DNA from: Dictyobacter vulcani
Lineage (GTDB): Bacteria > Chloroflexota > Ktedonobacteria > Ktedonobacterales > Ktedonobacteraceae
DNA: 64,000 nucleotides
NCBI RefSeq assembly: GCF_008974265.1
Contig: NZ_BKZW01000002.1
Location: 1,054,001-1,118,000 of the forward strand
Reading direction: 5' to 3'
The first letter of the stretch is position 1. Every line of letters begins with the position of its first letter. Positions 43,977-53,752 of this stretch are shown piece by piece. Both the position numbers and the translations under genes were made by a program. The notes under the pieces were generated by a model that worked only from the letters and a program-made list of their open reading frames with translations, did not search any database and was not told the origin of the DNA.

Positions 43977-44641
43977 GCAGGATTCCTTTCTGACTGATGT
44001 TTTACTAGAATCGCCTTCATAAACAGATGAATTATCTCTTCAATCTTCTCAATGGCGGGTGGTTGTGGCTGACTCTGGGGGCGAAGCAGGCCATCAAGCA
44101 GCGCATAACTGAGAAGAGGGCCAATGAACAGACGCGTCATGATTTCTGTATTGCCTGGCTGGATTGCTACCCCATTCGTGCGGGCCCGTTCAAGCATAAA
44201 AGAAACTTCTGTGGCAGCGCGCTCAGGAATAGTTGAGCGCAGTGTCTCAGTTAGCTGAGGAAAGCGGTGGGAATCGGCGATAATCGCGCGCATGAGCGCC
44301 AGATCTTCCGGCTGCATCATAGTTGTAATTATCTTTTGTGCCAGTGTGAGCAAAGCCGCGTGTAGCTCTTCTTGATTATGTGGCTTTAGCCCCCGCACAA
44401 AATTGATTACCTGTGTCTGTGGATTCTCTACCGTGAGCCTGCGCACAACATGGATAAAGAGCTCTTCTTTGCTGGGATAATAGGAGTATAACGTGCGCTT
44501 GGAGATGCCGGCTTCTCGAGCAAGGGCATCTGTGCTTGTTGCCGCGAATCCCTCACGCAAGAATACACGTTTCGCTCCCTCAAGTATCTGCTCTCGTTTG
44601 GCCTGCGCTCTTGCTCCATCATCCTCTAATATTATTTCCAT
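43973..44641 (-). CDS. TetR/AcrR-family regulator of the monooxygenase
   Basis: 222 residues. The helix-turn-helix at about 15-62 contains ILEGAKRVFLREGFAATSTD, ALAREAGISKRTLYSYYPSK and the following helix. The C-terminal part resembles TetR_C domains of the AefR-like group. Its stop codon overlaps the start of the monooxygenase gene, so it is co-transcribed with that gene and likely controls it in response to an aromatic ligand (inference). The ATG lies after CAGGTGAGG on the minus strand. Confidence 0.88.
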   Translation of the reverse strand: MEIILEDDGARAQAKREQILEGAKRVFLREGFAATSTDALAREAGISKRTLYSYYPSKEELFIHVVRRLTVENPQTQVINFVRGLKPHNQEELHAALLTLAQKIITTMMQPEDLALMRAIIADSHRFPQLTETLRSTIPERAATEVSFMLERARTNGVAIQPGNTEIMTRLFIGPLLSYALLDGLLRPQSQPQPPAIEKIEEIIHLFMKAILVKHQSERNPA

Positions 44642-44828
44642 ACCTCACCTGTAAGTAAACTAAACCGTACCGTACCTATTAAGAGAATAGCATCGCCTAC
44701 GGGATATTGTCAAGCTATGAAAAAGCAATCGTGAACGCCACTCTATCGCAGCTAGTGAAGTTGCCACAACGCAAGCATGGAAACCTGATCTCTTCTACCG
44801 AAGTGACCCGGCCTGTCAGGCGACTTCA

Positions 44829-44862
44829 CTCACACGATTGAACGGCATGAGGATAGATGTTA
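44829..44862 (+). repeat. Dispersed repeat, copy 2
   Basis: Bases 44829-44849 are identical to window bases 1-21. The following bases (AGGATAGATGTTAG) resemble those after the copy at 55019. A short hairpin (GAAGT...ACTTC around GCCTGTCAGGC) lies just before it at about 44799-44826. The repeat covers the end of the interrupted DeoR gene. Confidence 0.55.
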
Positions 44863-45456
44863 GCTCTGCGTTTTGATGATTTGAAGTCCTTGCCGGGCGT
44901 ATGGTGCGAGGGTTTGTTCGTCGAGGCAGTCGTCGGTGATGAGGTAGGTGAGGGCTTTGATGGGACCGACGATGTAGGGGGCGGCAGTACCAATCTTGCT
45001 GGCTTCGGTGGCGGCGACAATTTCGGCGGCTTGCTCAAGCATCGTGCGCTTGATGTAGGCTTCTTCTATCTCTGGCAGGCTGATGCCAATTTCTGGATGC
45101 AGGCTGCAGATACCCAGGAAGCAGAGGTCGGCGCGGATCTGGCGCAGGGCTTCGACAACGGATACTCCGATAGTGCTCTGAGCGTCTTTTTTGAGTTTGC
45201 CACCCAAGACCTGGACTTCGATATGTGGGTGGGTAGCCAGGGTGGCAGCGACCGGGATACTGTTGGTGATGATCGTCGCGTGTAGCATCTCGGGAAGCTG
45301 TCTGGCGATTTCATGGACAGTGGTTCCACTATCCATAATCACAACCTGTCCGTCGTGGATCAAGCTGGCTGCTGCTCGGGCGATAGCTATTTTGCTGCTA
45401 TTTTCTGCCTGTTCACGCTGCTCATAAGGGACAGACAGTGCACGGGGAAGGGCGCC

Positions 45457-46972
45457 CATAGGTGCGAACGTAAGCAGTACTTGAACAATTGAATCAACGA
45501 AAAAGACCTCAAGCCGATGCCAGATAGAGCGTCTGGGCTAGTTGCGTGACCACTTCAGATTCCTGATGCACACGGTTTTGCGGATGATACCGCACGACCG
45601 GCTGCATCTGGGAGAGTGACGCTTGGATGTGCGACCAGGTCCAGGTACCCAGGATCATCGTGTGCAGGCTTTGAGCAAAGACGGCACACAGCGCCCAGGT
45701 ACTCATCGGCCCCGCCACGCGCCCTCTCGCTTGCTCATGCAACTCGCGGCGTGCCTGGCTCACCTGCCGCTCCAAGAGGATCCAGCCGACCAGCATGGCT
45801 GCAAGTACCGCTTGATTACTTTGCAAATCATCACTGCGTAAGCGGTGTAAACGCACCAATTGCTTGATGCGCTTGAAGAGCAGTTCGATCTGCCAACGCG
45901 CCCGATAGAGCAACAGGATTTGCTCGGCTGACCAATGATCCGCTGACAGCGAGGTAAGTACCACCAACCAATCGGCGATCTGAATCGTCAATGCCTGGTT
46001 GGTGCGCCCATTCTTGCGGGCCTTCTCCTTTCGCTTGCTGTGCGCTCGCTTGGCTGCTTCTGGACTCAGATGAACGGCCACTAGACGCATCGGCTGCTGA
46101 CGGCCACGCACCTGGAACACGACGTTGGCTTCTCCCTTGCCCGTTGGCTCCACGTGGGTCAACCAGCCAGAGAGATCAAACGGCGTCTGAGCATCGGCCT
46201 CAAGTAAGGGCATCGAGGACCAATGCAATCGGGTCACGACCTCAACGCCCTCATCGAGTTGATCGAGGATTGCTTGTCGACGACAGTAGGCACAATCCCC
46301 GACCACGATGTCTCCGCGTTGTCCATGAAAGTGCTTGAGCCCTTCGCCCACATGGTGATCCGTCAGCACGACCTGGTCGAGCCGTTTGCTCAGCAGTTCA
46401 TAACTGCAGTGCAATCGGCGACTTTCGCCCGAGCGCTTCCAGGTGCGCAGATGGGTAGCATCCACCAGACGGATGCATCCGGTGAAGCCCGCAGGCAGAT
46501 CCAGAGCCTTTTCTGGCTCGCTCGATCCCACCAGGGTTTGTACGATCGAGAGCAACCAATCTGAGGACTGATGCGTCCGTTTGGCCCACGAGCGGTCTCC
46601 ATTGGTGCTCAGTCTCGTGCTCACAGCCCAGGCAGCGAGCTCGCGGAACGAGCGGAAGCAAAAGACGTAGGCAAAGATGCCACGCAGCAAATCGGTTGGG
46701 CAACGCAACCCATTGGAGCGTGTAAAGGCTTGATGGGTAAAGGCTTGTTCATTGACATCTGGTGGTAAGAGCGCAAGGATTTCTTGCCATCCAGCATCAT
46801 TGATCTGGCCCAGGGCTTGCTCTGTGAGACATTTTTGCGTATGATGAGGTCGGCTTGACATGGTGTTTCTCCTTCGTCACGTTTTGGTTTTTTGTAACGA
46901 TACCAGAGAAAGACCGTGTTTGGCCTCTTTTTTCGTTGTTCAAGTACTATTGTGCTTACGTTCGCACCTATG
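45457..46972 (-). mobile_element. Complete IS4-family insertion sequence with 12-bp target duplication
   Basis: 1516 bases. The terminal inverted repeats begin CATAGGTGCGAACGTAAGCA (45457-45476) and its exact complement (46953-46972), with further partial symmetry inward (GTACTTGAACAA). Both flanks carry GGGAAGGGCGCC (45445-45456 and 46973-46984), a 12-bp target duplication within the 10-13 bp usual for the IS4 family. A single transposase gene fills the element. Perfect ends and an undecayed gene suggest recent insertion. Confidence 0.95.
45509..46861 (-). CDS. IS4-family DDE transposase
   Basis: 450 residues. The catalytic Asp134 lies in RLVDATHL and Asp189 in VGDCAYC. The third acidic residue Glu326 lies in the family signature Y319-R322-E326-K333 (YRARWQIELLFKRIK), which fits the Y-(2)-R-(3)-E-(6)-K rule exactly. 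A C-terminal DDE_Tnp_1 tail follows. All catalytic residues are present, so the protein should be active. It moves the element by cut-and-paste transposition. Confidence 0.95.
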   Translation of the reverse strand: MSSRPHHTQKCLTEQALGQINDAGWQEILALLPPDVNEQAFTHQAFTRSNGLRCPTDLLRGIFAYVFCFRSFRELAAWAVSTRLSTNGDRSWAKRTHQSSDWLLSIVQTLVGSSEPEKALDLPAGFTGCIRLVDATHLRTWKRSGESRRLHCSYELLSKRLDQVVLTDHHVGEGLKHFHGQRGDIVVGDCAYCRRQAILDQLDEGVEVVTRLHWSSMPLLEADAQTPFDLSGWLTHVEPTGKGEANVVFQVRGRQQPMRLVAVHLSPEAAKRAHSKRKEKARKNGRTNQALTIQIADWLVVLTSLSADHWSAEQILLLYRARWQIELLFKRIKQLVRLHRLRSDDLQSNQAVLAAMLVGWILLERQVSQARRELHEQARGRVAGPMSTWALCAVFAQSLHTMILGTWTWSHIQASLSQMQPVVRYHPQNRVHQESEVVTQLAQTLYLASA

Positions 46973-47273
46973 GGGAAGGGCGCCCCCGTGCACGCGCTGT
47001 AAGATGCCTGCTTCTGCTAGCTCATTGAGATCACGGCGCACCGTGTCCTCCGATACTTTGAGCTGGACAACCAGATCCGTGGCCAGGATCTTTCCTTCCT
47101 GGTGTAAGCGCTCGACAATGTGGCGTTGCCGCTCTTCTTTTAGCATCTCTTCTCTCCATCCAGCAGAAAGGTGCAGGCTTGCATCTTTTTATGCGTTTTT
47201 GTGCCGATAAATGTGCCGTAATAGCGCAATTTTATGCGGGTTGAGCGTTGCTGTCAAGTAGCTTTGCATAAGG

Positions 47274-48889
47274 CTACCAGCCAGCGGCGATCCCTTCGGC
47301 GCGTGGATCTGAGCCTCCGTGCATAACTCCATTTGTAGAATCAAAGATGATGCCCTGCGCATAGCCCATCGTACCGAGCCAGGGCTGTCCTGTCTGGATG
47401 TTATGACCTATTTGACGCAATGCCTGGATGGTTGCATCCGGGAAGCGCTCTTCGACCAGTAGGACTTCCTCGTTTCCTCCATAGGGTGCGCCATGAATCC
47501 AGCGCGGCATTTCGATGGCTTGCTGGATGTTTAAGCCGAAGTGGGCAGTGGCGCTATAGAACTGCAAATGGGTCTGGGGCTGTCCATCGCCGCCCATGGT
47601 ACCAAAGACCATAGCCGGCTTGCCATCCCGCAGTGCCAGGGATGGGATCAAGGTATGCAGGGTACGCTTATTGGGAGCCAGGGCATTGGCGGCCTGTGGA
47701 TCAAGGGAGAAGTAGGCGCCACGATTTTGCAGCACAATGCCGGTACCATCAACGACCAGGCCGCTCCCAAAGCCCATGTAGTTGCTTTGAATCAGCGAGA
47801 CCACATTGCCTTCGCGATCAGCTGTACAGAGATAGATGGTGTCTCCGGTGAAGCTACCAGCCAAGGGGACCGCGCTGGTGTGCTGCAGATCGATCAGGCT
47901 TGAGCGTTGCTTGAGATAAGCAGGATCAATCAGTTTTTCTGGCTGGATGCGCATATGCAGCGGATCTGTCAGGTAGGCGGCACGGTCGGCAAAGGCCAGT
48001 TTCTTGGCTTCAACGGCTGGGTGAATGGTCTGCGGAGATAGTGGATCACTACCCAGCGAGAGCTGATCAAGGATGCCGAGCATTTGCAGGGCCGTGACCC
48101 TTGTGTATTGGGTGGCATTTCGTATATCCGTAACCCCGCAAAGGGCACACTCAGCGGCGTGACCCACTCCGCATGCTGGGCTGCCAGATCCTGAGAAGTG
48201 ATCAGGCCTCCTTCACGAGCAAAGAATGCGGAGATTTCTTCAGCGATGCTCCCACGATAAAAGCTGGCCGGTCCTTCTTTAGCGATTGTTCTCAGTGTCC
48301 GGGCAAGAGTAGGAAAGTGCATAATCGCGCCAATTTCAGGAATAGTCTTGTCTGGTAGAAAATGTCGATGCCAGGATGGATGGATTTCGGCGCGCGCATT
48401 GGTAGCTGTCAGGGCGCTGTGTAAGCCTGGTCCAATCGCGAAGCCTTCTTTGGCATAGGATATTGCAGGATCCAGGATCTGTTCCAGTCCGAGTCGACCA
48501 AAGCGCTGGCTGGCGGCGTCCCAGCCGCTGACACAGCCTGGTACTGTCACGGTATGCACACCATGGGTCGGCATCGTTTCGTGACCCAGTTCGCGATAGC
48601 GCTCAATGCTGGCGGTTCCTGCCGCTCTGCCGCTCCCATTTAAGCCATAAATCTTTCCACTCCCCGCTTCATAAATCATCATAAATATATCGCCGCCCAG
48701 CCCGCAGACGAAGGGATACACGACCTGAATGACGGCATTGGCGGCGATGGCAGCATCAATAGCATTGCCGCCTGCCTTGAGTATATCCAGGCCTGCCTCG
48801 GCCGCCAGATAGTGTGGAGCTGCAACCATACCCCGGCGCGCCAGCGTCACTGGCCGATGTTGTGGAAATGAAGCTGTAGAATATGACAT
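47274..48889 (-). pseudogene. ggt: Gamma-glutamyltransferase family protein, one frameshift
   Basis: From ATG 48889 (AAAGGAGG upstream) the large-subunit part reads GMVAAPHYLAAEAGLDILKAGGNAIDAAIAAN (in pieces) and CGLGGDIFMMIYE, up to MPPNTQG near 48100. One G is lost there, and the next frame continues VTALQMLGILDQLSLG to the autoprocessing site GDTIYLCTADREGN, whose Thr is the nucleophile of the small subunit, and on to GTMGGDGQPQTH. Restored it is about 538 residues, full length. Family members cleave gamma-glutamyl bonds of glutathione or act as cephalosporin-acylase-like amidases. No signal peptide is evident, so a cytoplasmic role is likely. Confidence 0.85.
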
Positions 48890-48942
48890 ATCAGGAACCT
48901 CCTTTTTCCTTTGAACGTGATGTAGCTTTCGCACCGATGTTA

Positions 48943-48958
48943 ACGTATACGTATACGT
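48943..48958. promoter_or_regulatory. Perfect 16-bp palindrome upstream of the gamma-glutamyltransferase gene
   Basis: ACGTATACGTATACGT is fully self-complementary and lies 54 bases above the start codon, flanked by GTTA and ACGCGTGAAC that extend the alternation. It is a candidate operator, possibly for the disrupted DeoR protein (speculative). It could also be a simple alternating repeat. Confidence 0.4.
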
Positions 48959-48988
48959 ACGCGTGAACATCCTGGATCGCAGTGAGAT

Positions 48989-50384
48989 TTAGACTGTTCC
49001 GTGCCAGATACGTTTAAGCTCATCGCTGGTGGTGAGCAGTTCCGGCAATGTACCCATCGCTGTGATTTTGCCAGCCTGTAGCACGATAATCGTATCCGCC
49101 AGTTGTAGGACCGCTTTACGGTGTGAAACAACCAGGCAACTACGCTGGCGTTGTTGTAATAGTTGTTGCCAGAGTCGACTCTCGGTTTCAACATCCAACG
49201 CGCTGGAGATATCATCGAAGACCAGCAACTCACTCTCCCGAATCAGCATCCGCGCTGCCGCAGTTCGCTGGACCTGACCTCCCGATAATTTTACTCCTCT
49301 AGTACCAATTATAGTCTGAAGTCCATCCTCTAGTTTATCCACATCGTCTGCCAGCACTGCCAGTTGTATGGCCTGTTGCATTTCTGCAGGTGCTTTATGG
49401 AGTCCCAGGAGAATATTTTCTTCCAGTGTATCACTGAAAAGATGGGGCACCTGGGGTGTATAGGCGCTGTGAGGTGGTATAAAAAAGTGAGCTGGATCTT
49501 CGATAAGCCTGTCGTTCCAGTACAGGTTGCCTGCATCTCTAGGCAATAATCCCAATATTGTTTGCAGCAGGGTTGTTTTACCCGCCGCGATACGGCCGGT
49601 AATCACTGTCAGCGTGCCGCGCTGCAGTTGGAAGCTGATATTTTCGATGCCGCGACCAGTATCAGGATAGCGATAGGTGAGATTGGCAACCTTGAGGAGT
49701 GCCAGCCTGTCTACAGTGGTTTTTACTGCCGTATGAAGTGCGGGCACAGGCTTTTTTAGATAGAGTGGATCATTTTGCAGCAAAATCTCTTGCGATTCTC
49801 CCTGGAGCAGGTCTACCAGACGTTGATGTGAGACTTTGGTCTGGGTGTATTGGGCAATCAGGTTGGCGGCAGAGATGATAAATTTGGTGATGGTGCTGAG
49901 GTAAGCGATAAAGATAGCCAGATCGCCAGGACTGAGATGGCGGTAGAGCGCTGCCAGTACCAGGATTAAGCCTGTGCCAAGCCCCACAGTATTGCCGAAG
50001 ATTGATTGTAAGGCGCTGAAGAACACGGTATCGCGCAGGATCTGGCGCTGGCGTATCTGGCTGAGTCGATGAAAGTGTTTGACGGCATAGTCCTCAGCTC
50101 CGGCGACCTGGATGGCCTGGACGGAACTGAATATTTCTCCAATGGCACCCGTCAATAAGCCCGTCGCTTCCCGGCTGGCTGCTCGCAGTCGCTGTTGACG
50201 TTGCCGCATCGCCTGTGCCAGTCCTACAACACAAAGTAATGGCAGGAAGACACAGACAGTAATCAAGACGTCAATATGCAGTAGAATGATGGCTGCAGGA
50301 ATGATAAATACGATGAAACCAAACATATTAGTGATTTCTCCGAATACCTAATAAGCTCAGGTAACGTTTGAGCGATTTGTGCAT
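48989..50384 (-). pseudogene. ABC transporter (fused permease-ATPase) with internal 5' deletion
   Basis: An open frame of 445 codons from 50326 covers the last four membrane helices and the ATPase (TGRIAAGKTT, LSGGQVQRTAAARML, Walker B LLVFDDISSALD, H-loop SHRKAV). Full-length relatives have about 580 residues, and the first two helices are missing. Upstream at 50384 an ATG with a strong AAGGAGG site begins MHKSLKRYLSLLGI, the expected N-terminus, then hits a stop after 18 codons out of frame with the body. This fits a deletion of roughly 390 bases that left both ends. The Walker B glutamate is Asp, as in the degenerate half of heterodimeric exporters, so a partner once existed; none is adjacent. 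Confidence 0.75.
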
Positions 50385-50783
50385 CGACTCCTCCTTGTGA
50401 AGGTGATATGCGACAAAAATCTAATGAGTGCACATAACGTGCTGAGCTATTTTATATGAAGTGCGCCAATAAAACACCGCCCAAATGAACGATGCGCAAC
50501 TATTGACAATTGTAGTACAATAATATTGATAGAGAAGCTGTGTCTTTTTCTTTGTTTGTGATTGCATTTCCATTATTTGTGGAAATACCCCGTGCTGTGA
50601 CACTACTGCTGCTTGCTCTCCGTGTATAAAGATAGCTGTGTAGAGGATGTGGATGTGCTGAAAACTGTCCGAAACCGTGTATTTCAGTCTGACTTAGCTG
50701 ATTCTATTTTGAGATATCCGACGCTAATAACGAAAAATATGGAGTGCATATTTCGAGTTGTCCTTTAGTGTAAAGGAGTCAAA
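50385..50783. other. Divergent intergenic region, nothing recognised
   Basis: About 400 bases between the ABC transporter remnant and the protease-like gene. It is AT-rich and should hold promoters for both, but I find no clear consensus boxes, repeats or small gene. Just before the next gene is AAAGGAG. Confidence 0.4.
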
Positions 50784-51926
50784 ATGGCTGTGCAGCAGTA
50801 TGAGTATGCCTCGCTCTATGTCTCACATAATCGACCATATGTTGATCTTCGTGTTACCACCAACCATGGCTATTCGCGGATGGCTCGTTTTCTGGTTGAT
50901 ACCGCCGGGATGGCGCTGATATTTACTGAAGCACTCGTGCAAGACTTAGACCTGCCCTTACAGGACGCGCCTTTCCTTTTTTCAGGCACCCATGTCTTTC
51001 ATTGTTTCTCTCCACCCACACTCTCTATTGGGCCTTATAACCTGGATCTAGCGTCTGCGACGGCGCTGATGGCGGTTAATACCTGCTCGCTTTTTTCAGG
51101 AGAGGAGGTGGATGGAATTTTGCCCTGCGGTCTGTTATCTGACTATTGTGTGCTTTTGGATTATCCTGCCGGGGTCTTTGCTCTGGCCCCGACCTGCTCC
51201 TCCGCTCGCTCTGGTGAGCCTGTGCCGATCTCTATTCATCCCCATAGTCAATTTTTGCGCGTCCAGGCGACTATTGCTGGTGATCAGTATGGATTATTAC
51301 TGGATACTGGCGCATCGTGCACTATGATCTCGGAGGCGGTGATGCAAAACTGGGAGCAGCAGTTTACCGCCTGGCCACGCGCGCAAGCTGCGGTTGGTAG
51401 CGCTAATATGGGCGTTCCAGGGGAAGAATATGCGACGATGATGCGCATTCCACGGGCCACTCTCGGCTCCTTGCTCTTGCGGGAAATCACTGTCGTTTCG
51501 CGTCCTGACGGCATCTTTGAGGCTCGTAGCTCCAGCTTTATGACGGCTCCAATTGTGGGTGCTCTGGCTGGCAATGTGTTGAAACAATTTCGTATCGAGA
51601 TCGATTATCGTCATGAGATGTCGTACTGGGAATGGTGTGGCAATTCCTATCCCTATGATATGGATATGGTGGGACTGACATTATCGTTGAATCTTGATCA
51701 CACATATTATGTAACGGCTGTCTCAGACTGTAACTATGCCAGTGTCAGGCAATCGGTGCAAGTTGGAGATCGCTTGCTGCAGATTGATGGTCTGGTTGTG
51801 ACTGGCCTGCCCTTACCAACGGTTGTCACTGCTTTACAGGGGAGCCCGGGACAGCATTATACTCTGTTACTGGAGCGAGAAGGTGAATTGCGCAGTGTAT
51901 CTGTTGCCACTGCGCGTATAGTGTAA
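50784..51926 (+). CDS. Double retropepsin-like aspartyl protease with PDZ domain
   Basis: 380 residues. Two retropepsin-like halves each carry an active-site-like motif: FLVDTAG near residue 37 and LLLDTGASCTMIS near residue 172, the second being the canonical D-T/S-G. A PDZ-like domain occupies about 290-375 (VQVGDRLLQIDGLVVTGLPL). This matches bacterial proteins annotated as aspartyl protease family plus PDZ. No signal peptide or membrane anchor is seen, so it appears cytoplasmic. Start at ATG 50784 after AAAGGAG. The first motif ends Ala-Gly rather than Gly, so only one site may be competent. Substrate unknown. Confidence 0.75.
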   Translation: MAVQQYEYASLYVSHNRPYVDLRVTTNHGYSRMARFLVDTAGMALIFTEALVQDLDLPLQDAPFLFSGTHVFHCFSPPTLSIGPYNLDLASATALMAVNTCSLFSGEEVDGILPCGLLSDYCVLLDYPAGVFALAPTCSSARSGEPVPISIHPHSQFLRVQATIAGDQYGLLLDTGASCTMISEAVMQNWEQQFTAWPRAQAAVGSANMGVPGEEYATMMRIPRATLGSLLLREITVVSRPDGIFEARSSSFMTAPIVGALAGNVLKQFRIEIDYRHEMSYWEWCGNSYPYDMDMVGLTLSLNLDHTYYVTAVSDCNYASVRQSVQVGDRLLQIDGLVVTGLPLPTVVTALQGSPGQHYTLLLEREGELRSVSVATARIV

Positions 51927-52106
51927 GCTGAGTGGGGGGTGATTGCTCGTCAAGCATATGTGCATTGCTGGTAGCAACAAGCTGCCTGACGATGGACTCT
52001 TCTTGCTCTACTTTGAGAACTTGCCTGCTGTTAGTATAATAGAGGAACATTATTATTTGCTAGACGACTATGTCTATCGGTGTTCTTCTCATAGAAGAGA
52101 GTATCT

Positions 52107-52994
52107 ATGTTTACTGACAATGCGGTTGGAACAAAACAGGGAATTTCCATCTCCCGAATGCGTATTGGCTGGATGCGCATTGGAGCAGGGATTACTGATT
52201 TTATCATTCTTTCATGTTTACAGATCTGGATCAGCAGTATTTTTGGTGTTATTAATCCATCCGGCGATGAACATTTAATTGATTGGAATGGTTTTTCATT
52301 TTCGTTGTCTGGCCTGGCCACGCTGAGTTCTCTCTGGTTGTTTGTTATCGTTTTTCTCTATTTTTTCACCCAGGAAGCACTTGTTGGGACTACTCCAGGA
52401 AAGTTATTTTTTGGTCTTTACGTGGCAAGTTCTGATGGAGGACGCGTAACTGTTACTGCGGCACTGCTTCGTAATATAGTACGCTTTGTCGATAGCTTAC
52501 CGATTCTATATATCGTTGGCCTGATTTCTAGTTTGCTGTCACCGACATTTCAACGTCTGGGTGACCGTGTGGCACATACAACTGTTGTTCCCATCAAGGC
52601 GGCCAGGGCAGCGGACCAGATACAGCGCACAATCTTCAGGCGCTATGCCTGCTTATGTCTGGGCGTGCTCGTCCTGGTTGGCGTCTGTTTGAATTATTCC
52701 TATTATCATCGGCCACCGTTAATCGTACAAAGCTGGGCCAACACCAACAACTCCTACACCTTCCATTCCGCAAATACTGTTCCCTCATGTGGCAACGTCA
52801 CGCAAAGTTCAGGAGATTTTGTGCTCAATCGTCATATTCAGCTCCTGGGTATCCAGGCTCCTGAATGGCACAACGATACAGTGGTGTACCCTATCGAATA
52901 TGCCGATCAAGTTCGCTGTTCCGCTACTGTAACTTTACATTGGAATGGTTTCTTGATTGGTTGGTCTGTCTCTCATGTCGAGATTAAGCGTTAA
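52107..52994 (+). CDS. RDD family membrane protein
   Basis: 295 residues. The RDD core spans about 15-165: RIGAGITDFIILSCLQIW (R and D of the first helix), a second helix near 75-95, GTTPGKLFFGLYV, LLRNIVRFVDSLPILYIVGL and the closing RLGDRVAHTTVV. A fourth hydrophobic segment (YACLCLGVLVLVGVCL) is followed by about 90 residues of extracytoplasmic domain with no recognised motif. RDD proteins are implicated in transport, including Na+/H+ antiport in some, but most are uncharacterised. Confidence 0.85.
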   Translation: MFTDNAVGTKQGISISRMRIGWMRIGAGITDFIILSCLQIWISSIFGVINPSGDEHLIDWNGFSFSLSGLATLSSLWLFVIVFLYFFTQEALVGTTPGKLFFGLYVASSDGGRVTVTAALLRNIVRFVDSLPILYIVGLISSLLSPTFQRLGDRVAHTTVVPIKAARAADQIQRTIFRRYACLCLGVLVLVGVCLNYSYYHRPPLIVQSWANTNNSYTFHSANTVPSCGNVTQSSGDFVLNRHIQLLGIQAPEWHNDTVVYPIEYADQVRCSATVTLHWNGFLIGWSVSHVEIKR

Positions 52995-53034
52995 TTCATT
53001 ATCGATCAGTACGTGAGAGCGATTGTTTGCGCCT

Positions 53035-53070
53035 CGACGTGTATACTTTTGTATAGACGTCGAATTTTTT
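53035..53070 (+). terminator. Terminator or operator palindrome after the RDD gene
   Basis: CGACGTGTATAC pairs with GTATAGACGTCG (one mismatch) around TTTT, then AATTTTTT. The T-run makes a terminator likely. Because it lies about 65 bases before a TetR gene, a double role as operator is possible. Confidence 0.6.
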
Positions 53071-53133
53071 GTATTGACTTTTGATACAGCTATGTCTAAA
53101 ATGATACTAAACTGTTCCTTAGAAAGGCATAGG

Positions 53134-53676
53134 ATGATGGAGCGAGACGCTATTCAGGATATTGCGATCAAAACGCTGATTACCAACAATGGGGCATCGA
53201 TGCATGATATTGCCGTGGCCGCTGGCATCGGCCGTACTACTTTGCATCGTTATTTTGCCAGCCGCGATGATATGTTGCGGGCTTTACTACTGAGTGCCTT
53301 TCAAGATATAGAGCAGGCTATGACGGAATGCCAGATTGAAACTGGCACCGCCCTTGAGGCACTGGAACGAATTATTACAGTGTTGATGCCGATTGGACAT
53401 CGTTTTACTTTCCTGCTCGGTGCCTGGCCATTTGCTGAAGACAACAAAGAATTGAAGTCCCGTGAATTACGTTTGTTGTACCAACTTGAAGGCCTGGTTC
53501 AGCGTGGGCAGAAGGAAAAAAGCCTGCGCACCGATCTACCAGTCCGCTGGATTATTGATACCATGACGGCTCTCCTGTTTATGGCCTGGCAGCGTATTTC
53601 TGATGGCTATATCGCGCCCCGTGATGCCTCAAAATTAATTATGACCACCCTGTTGACCGGCGTTGGTACACATTAG
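53134..53676 (+). CDS. TetR/AcrR-family transcriptional regulator
   Basis: About 181 residues from ATG 53134; in-frame starts at 53023 and 53092 would run through or close to the terminator hairpin and are less likely. The DNA-binding domain is at the extreme N-terminus (GASMHDIAVAAGIGRTTLHRYFASRDDM). The C-terminal helical domain has no recognised ligand signature. No clear target gene: the neighbours are an RDD protein and a nucleotidyltransferase. Confidence 0.82.
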   Translation: MMERDAIQDIAIKTLITNNGASMHDIAVAAGIGRTTLHRYFASRDDMLRALLLSAFQDIEQAMTECQIETGTALEALERIITVLMPIGHRFTFLLGAWPFAEDNKELKSRELRLLYQLEGLVQRGQKEKSLRTDLPVRWIIDTMTALLFMAWQRISDGYIAPRDASKLIMTTLLTGVGTH

Positions 53677-53752
53677 TCGTGCAATTCGCGCAGCAATATG
53701 GTACAGTCATAATTGAAGATCAACGTATGAACAGGAAAGCGCAGTATTTTTT

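Larger units (their letters stand above)
44860..47146 (-). pseudogene. DeoR-family regulator split by an IS4 element
   Basis: The N-terminal part from ATG 47146 is a DeoR helix-turn-helix (RQRHIVERLHQEGKILATDL, then VSEDTVRRDLNELAEAG, RVHGGALP). The C-terminal sugar-phosphate sensor resumes at 45456 (RALSVPYEQREQAENSSKIA, VIMDSGTTVHEIARQLP) and ends at 44860. Removing the insertion element and one 12-bp duplicate joins the parts in frame as GGALPRALSV, giving about 253 residues, the normal length. The regulator is therefore inactivated by one clean insertion. Its original target may have been the gamma-glutamyltransferase and ABC genes upstream on the same strand, or a sugar operon elsewhere. 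Confidence 0.92.

Noticed and set aside
47274..48889. Two separate gamma-glutamyltransferase-like genes
   Set aside because: The two open frames are adjoining halves of one protein; a single missing G near 48100 explains the break.
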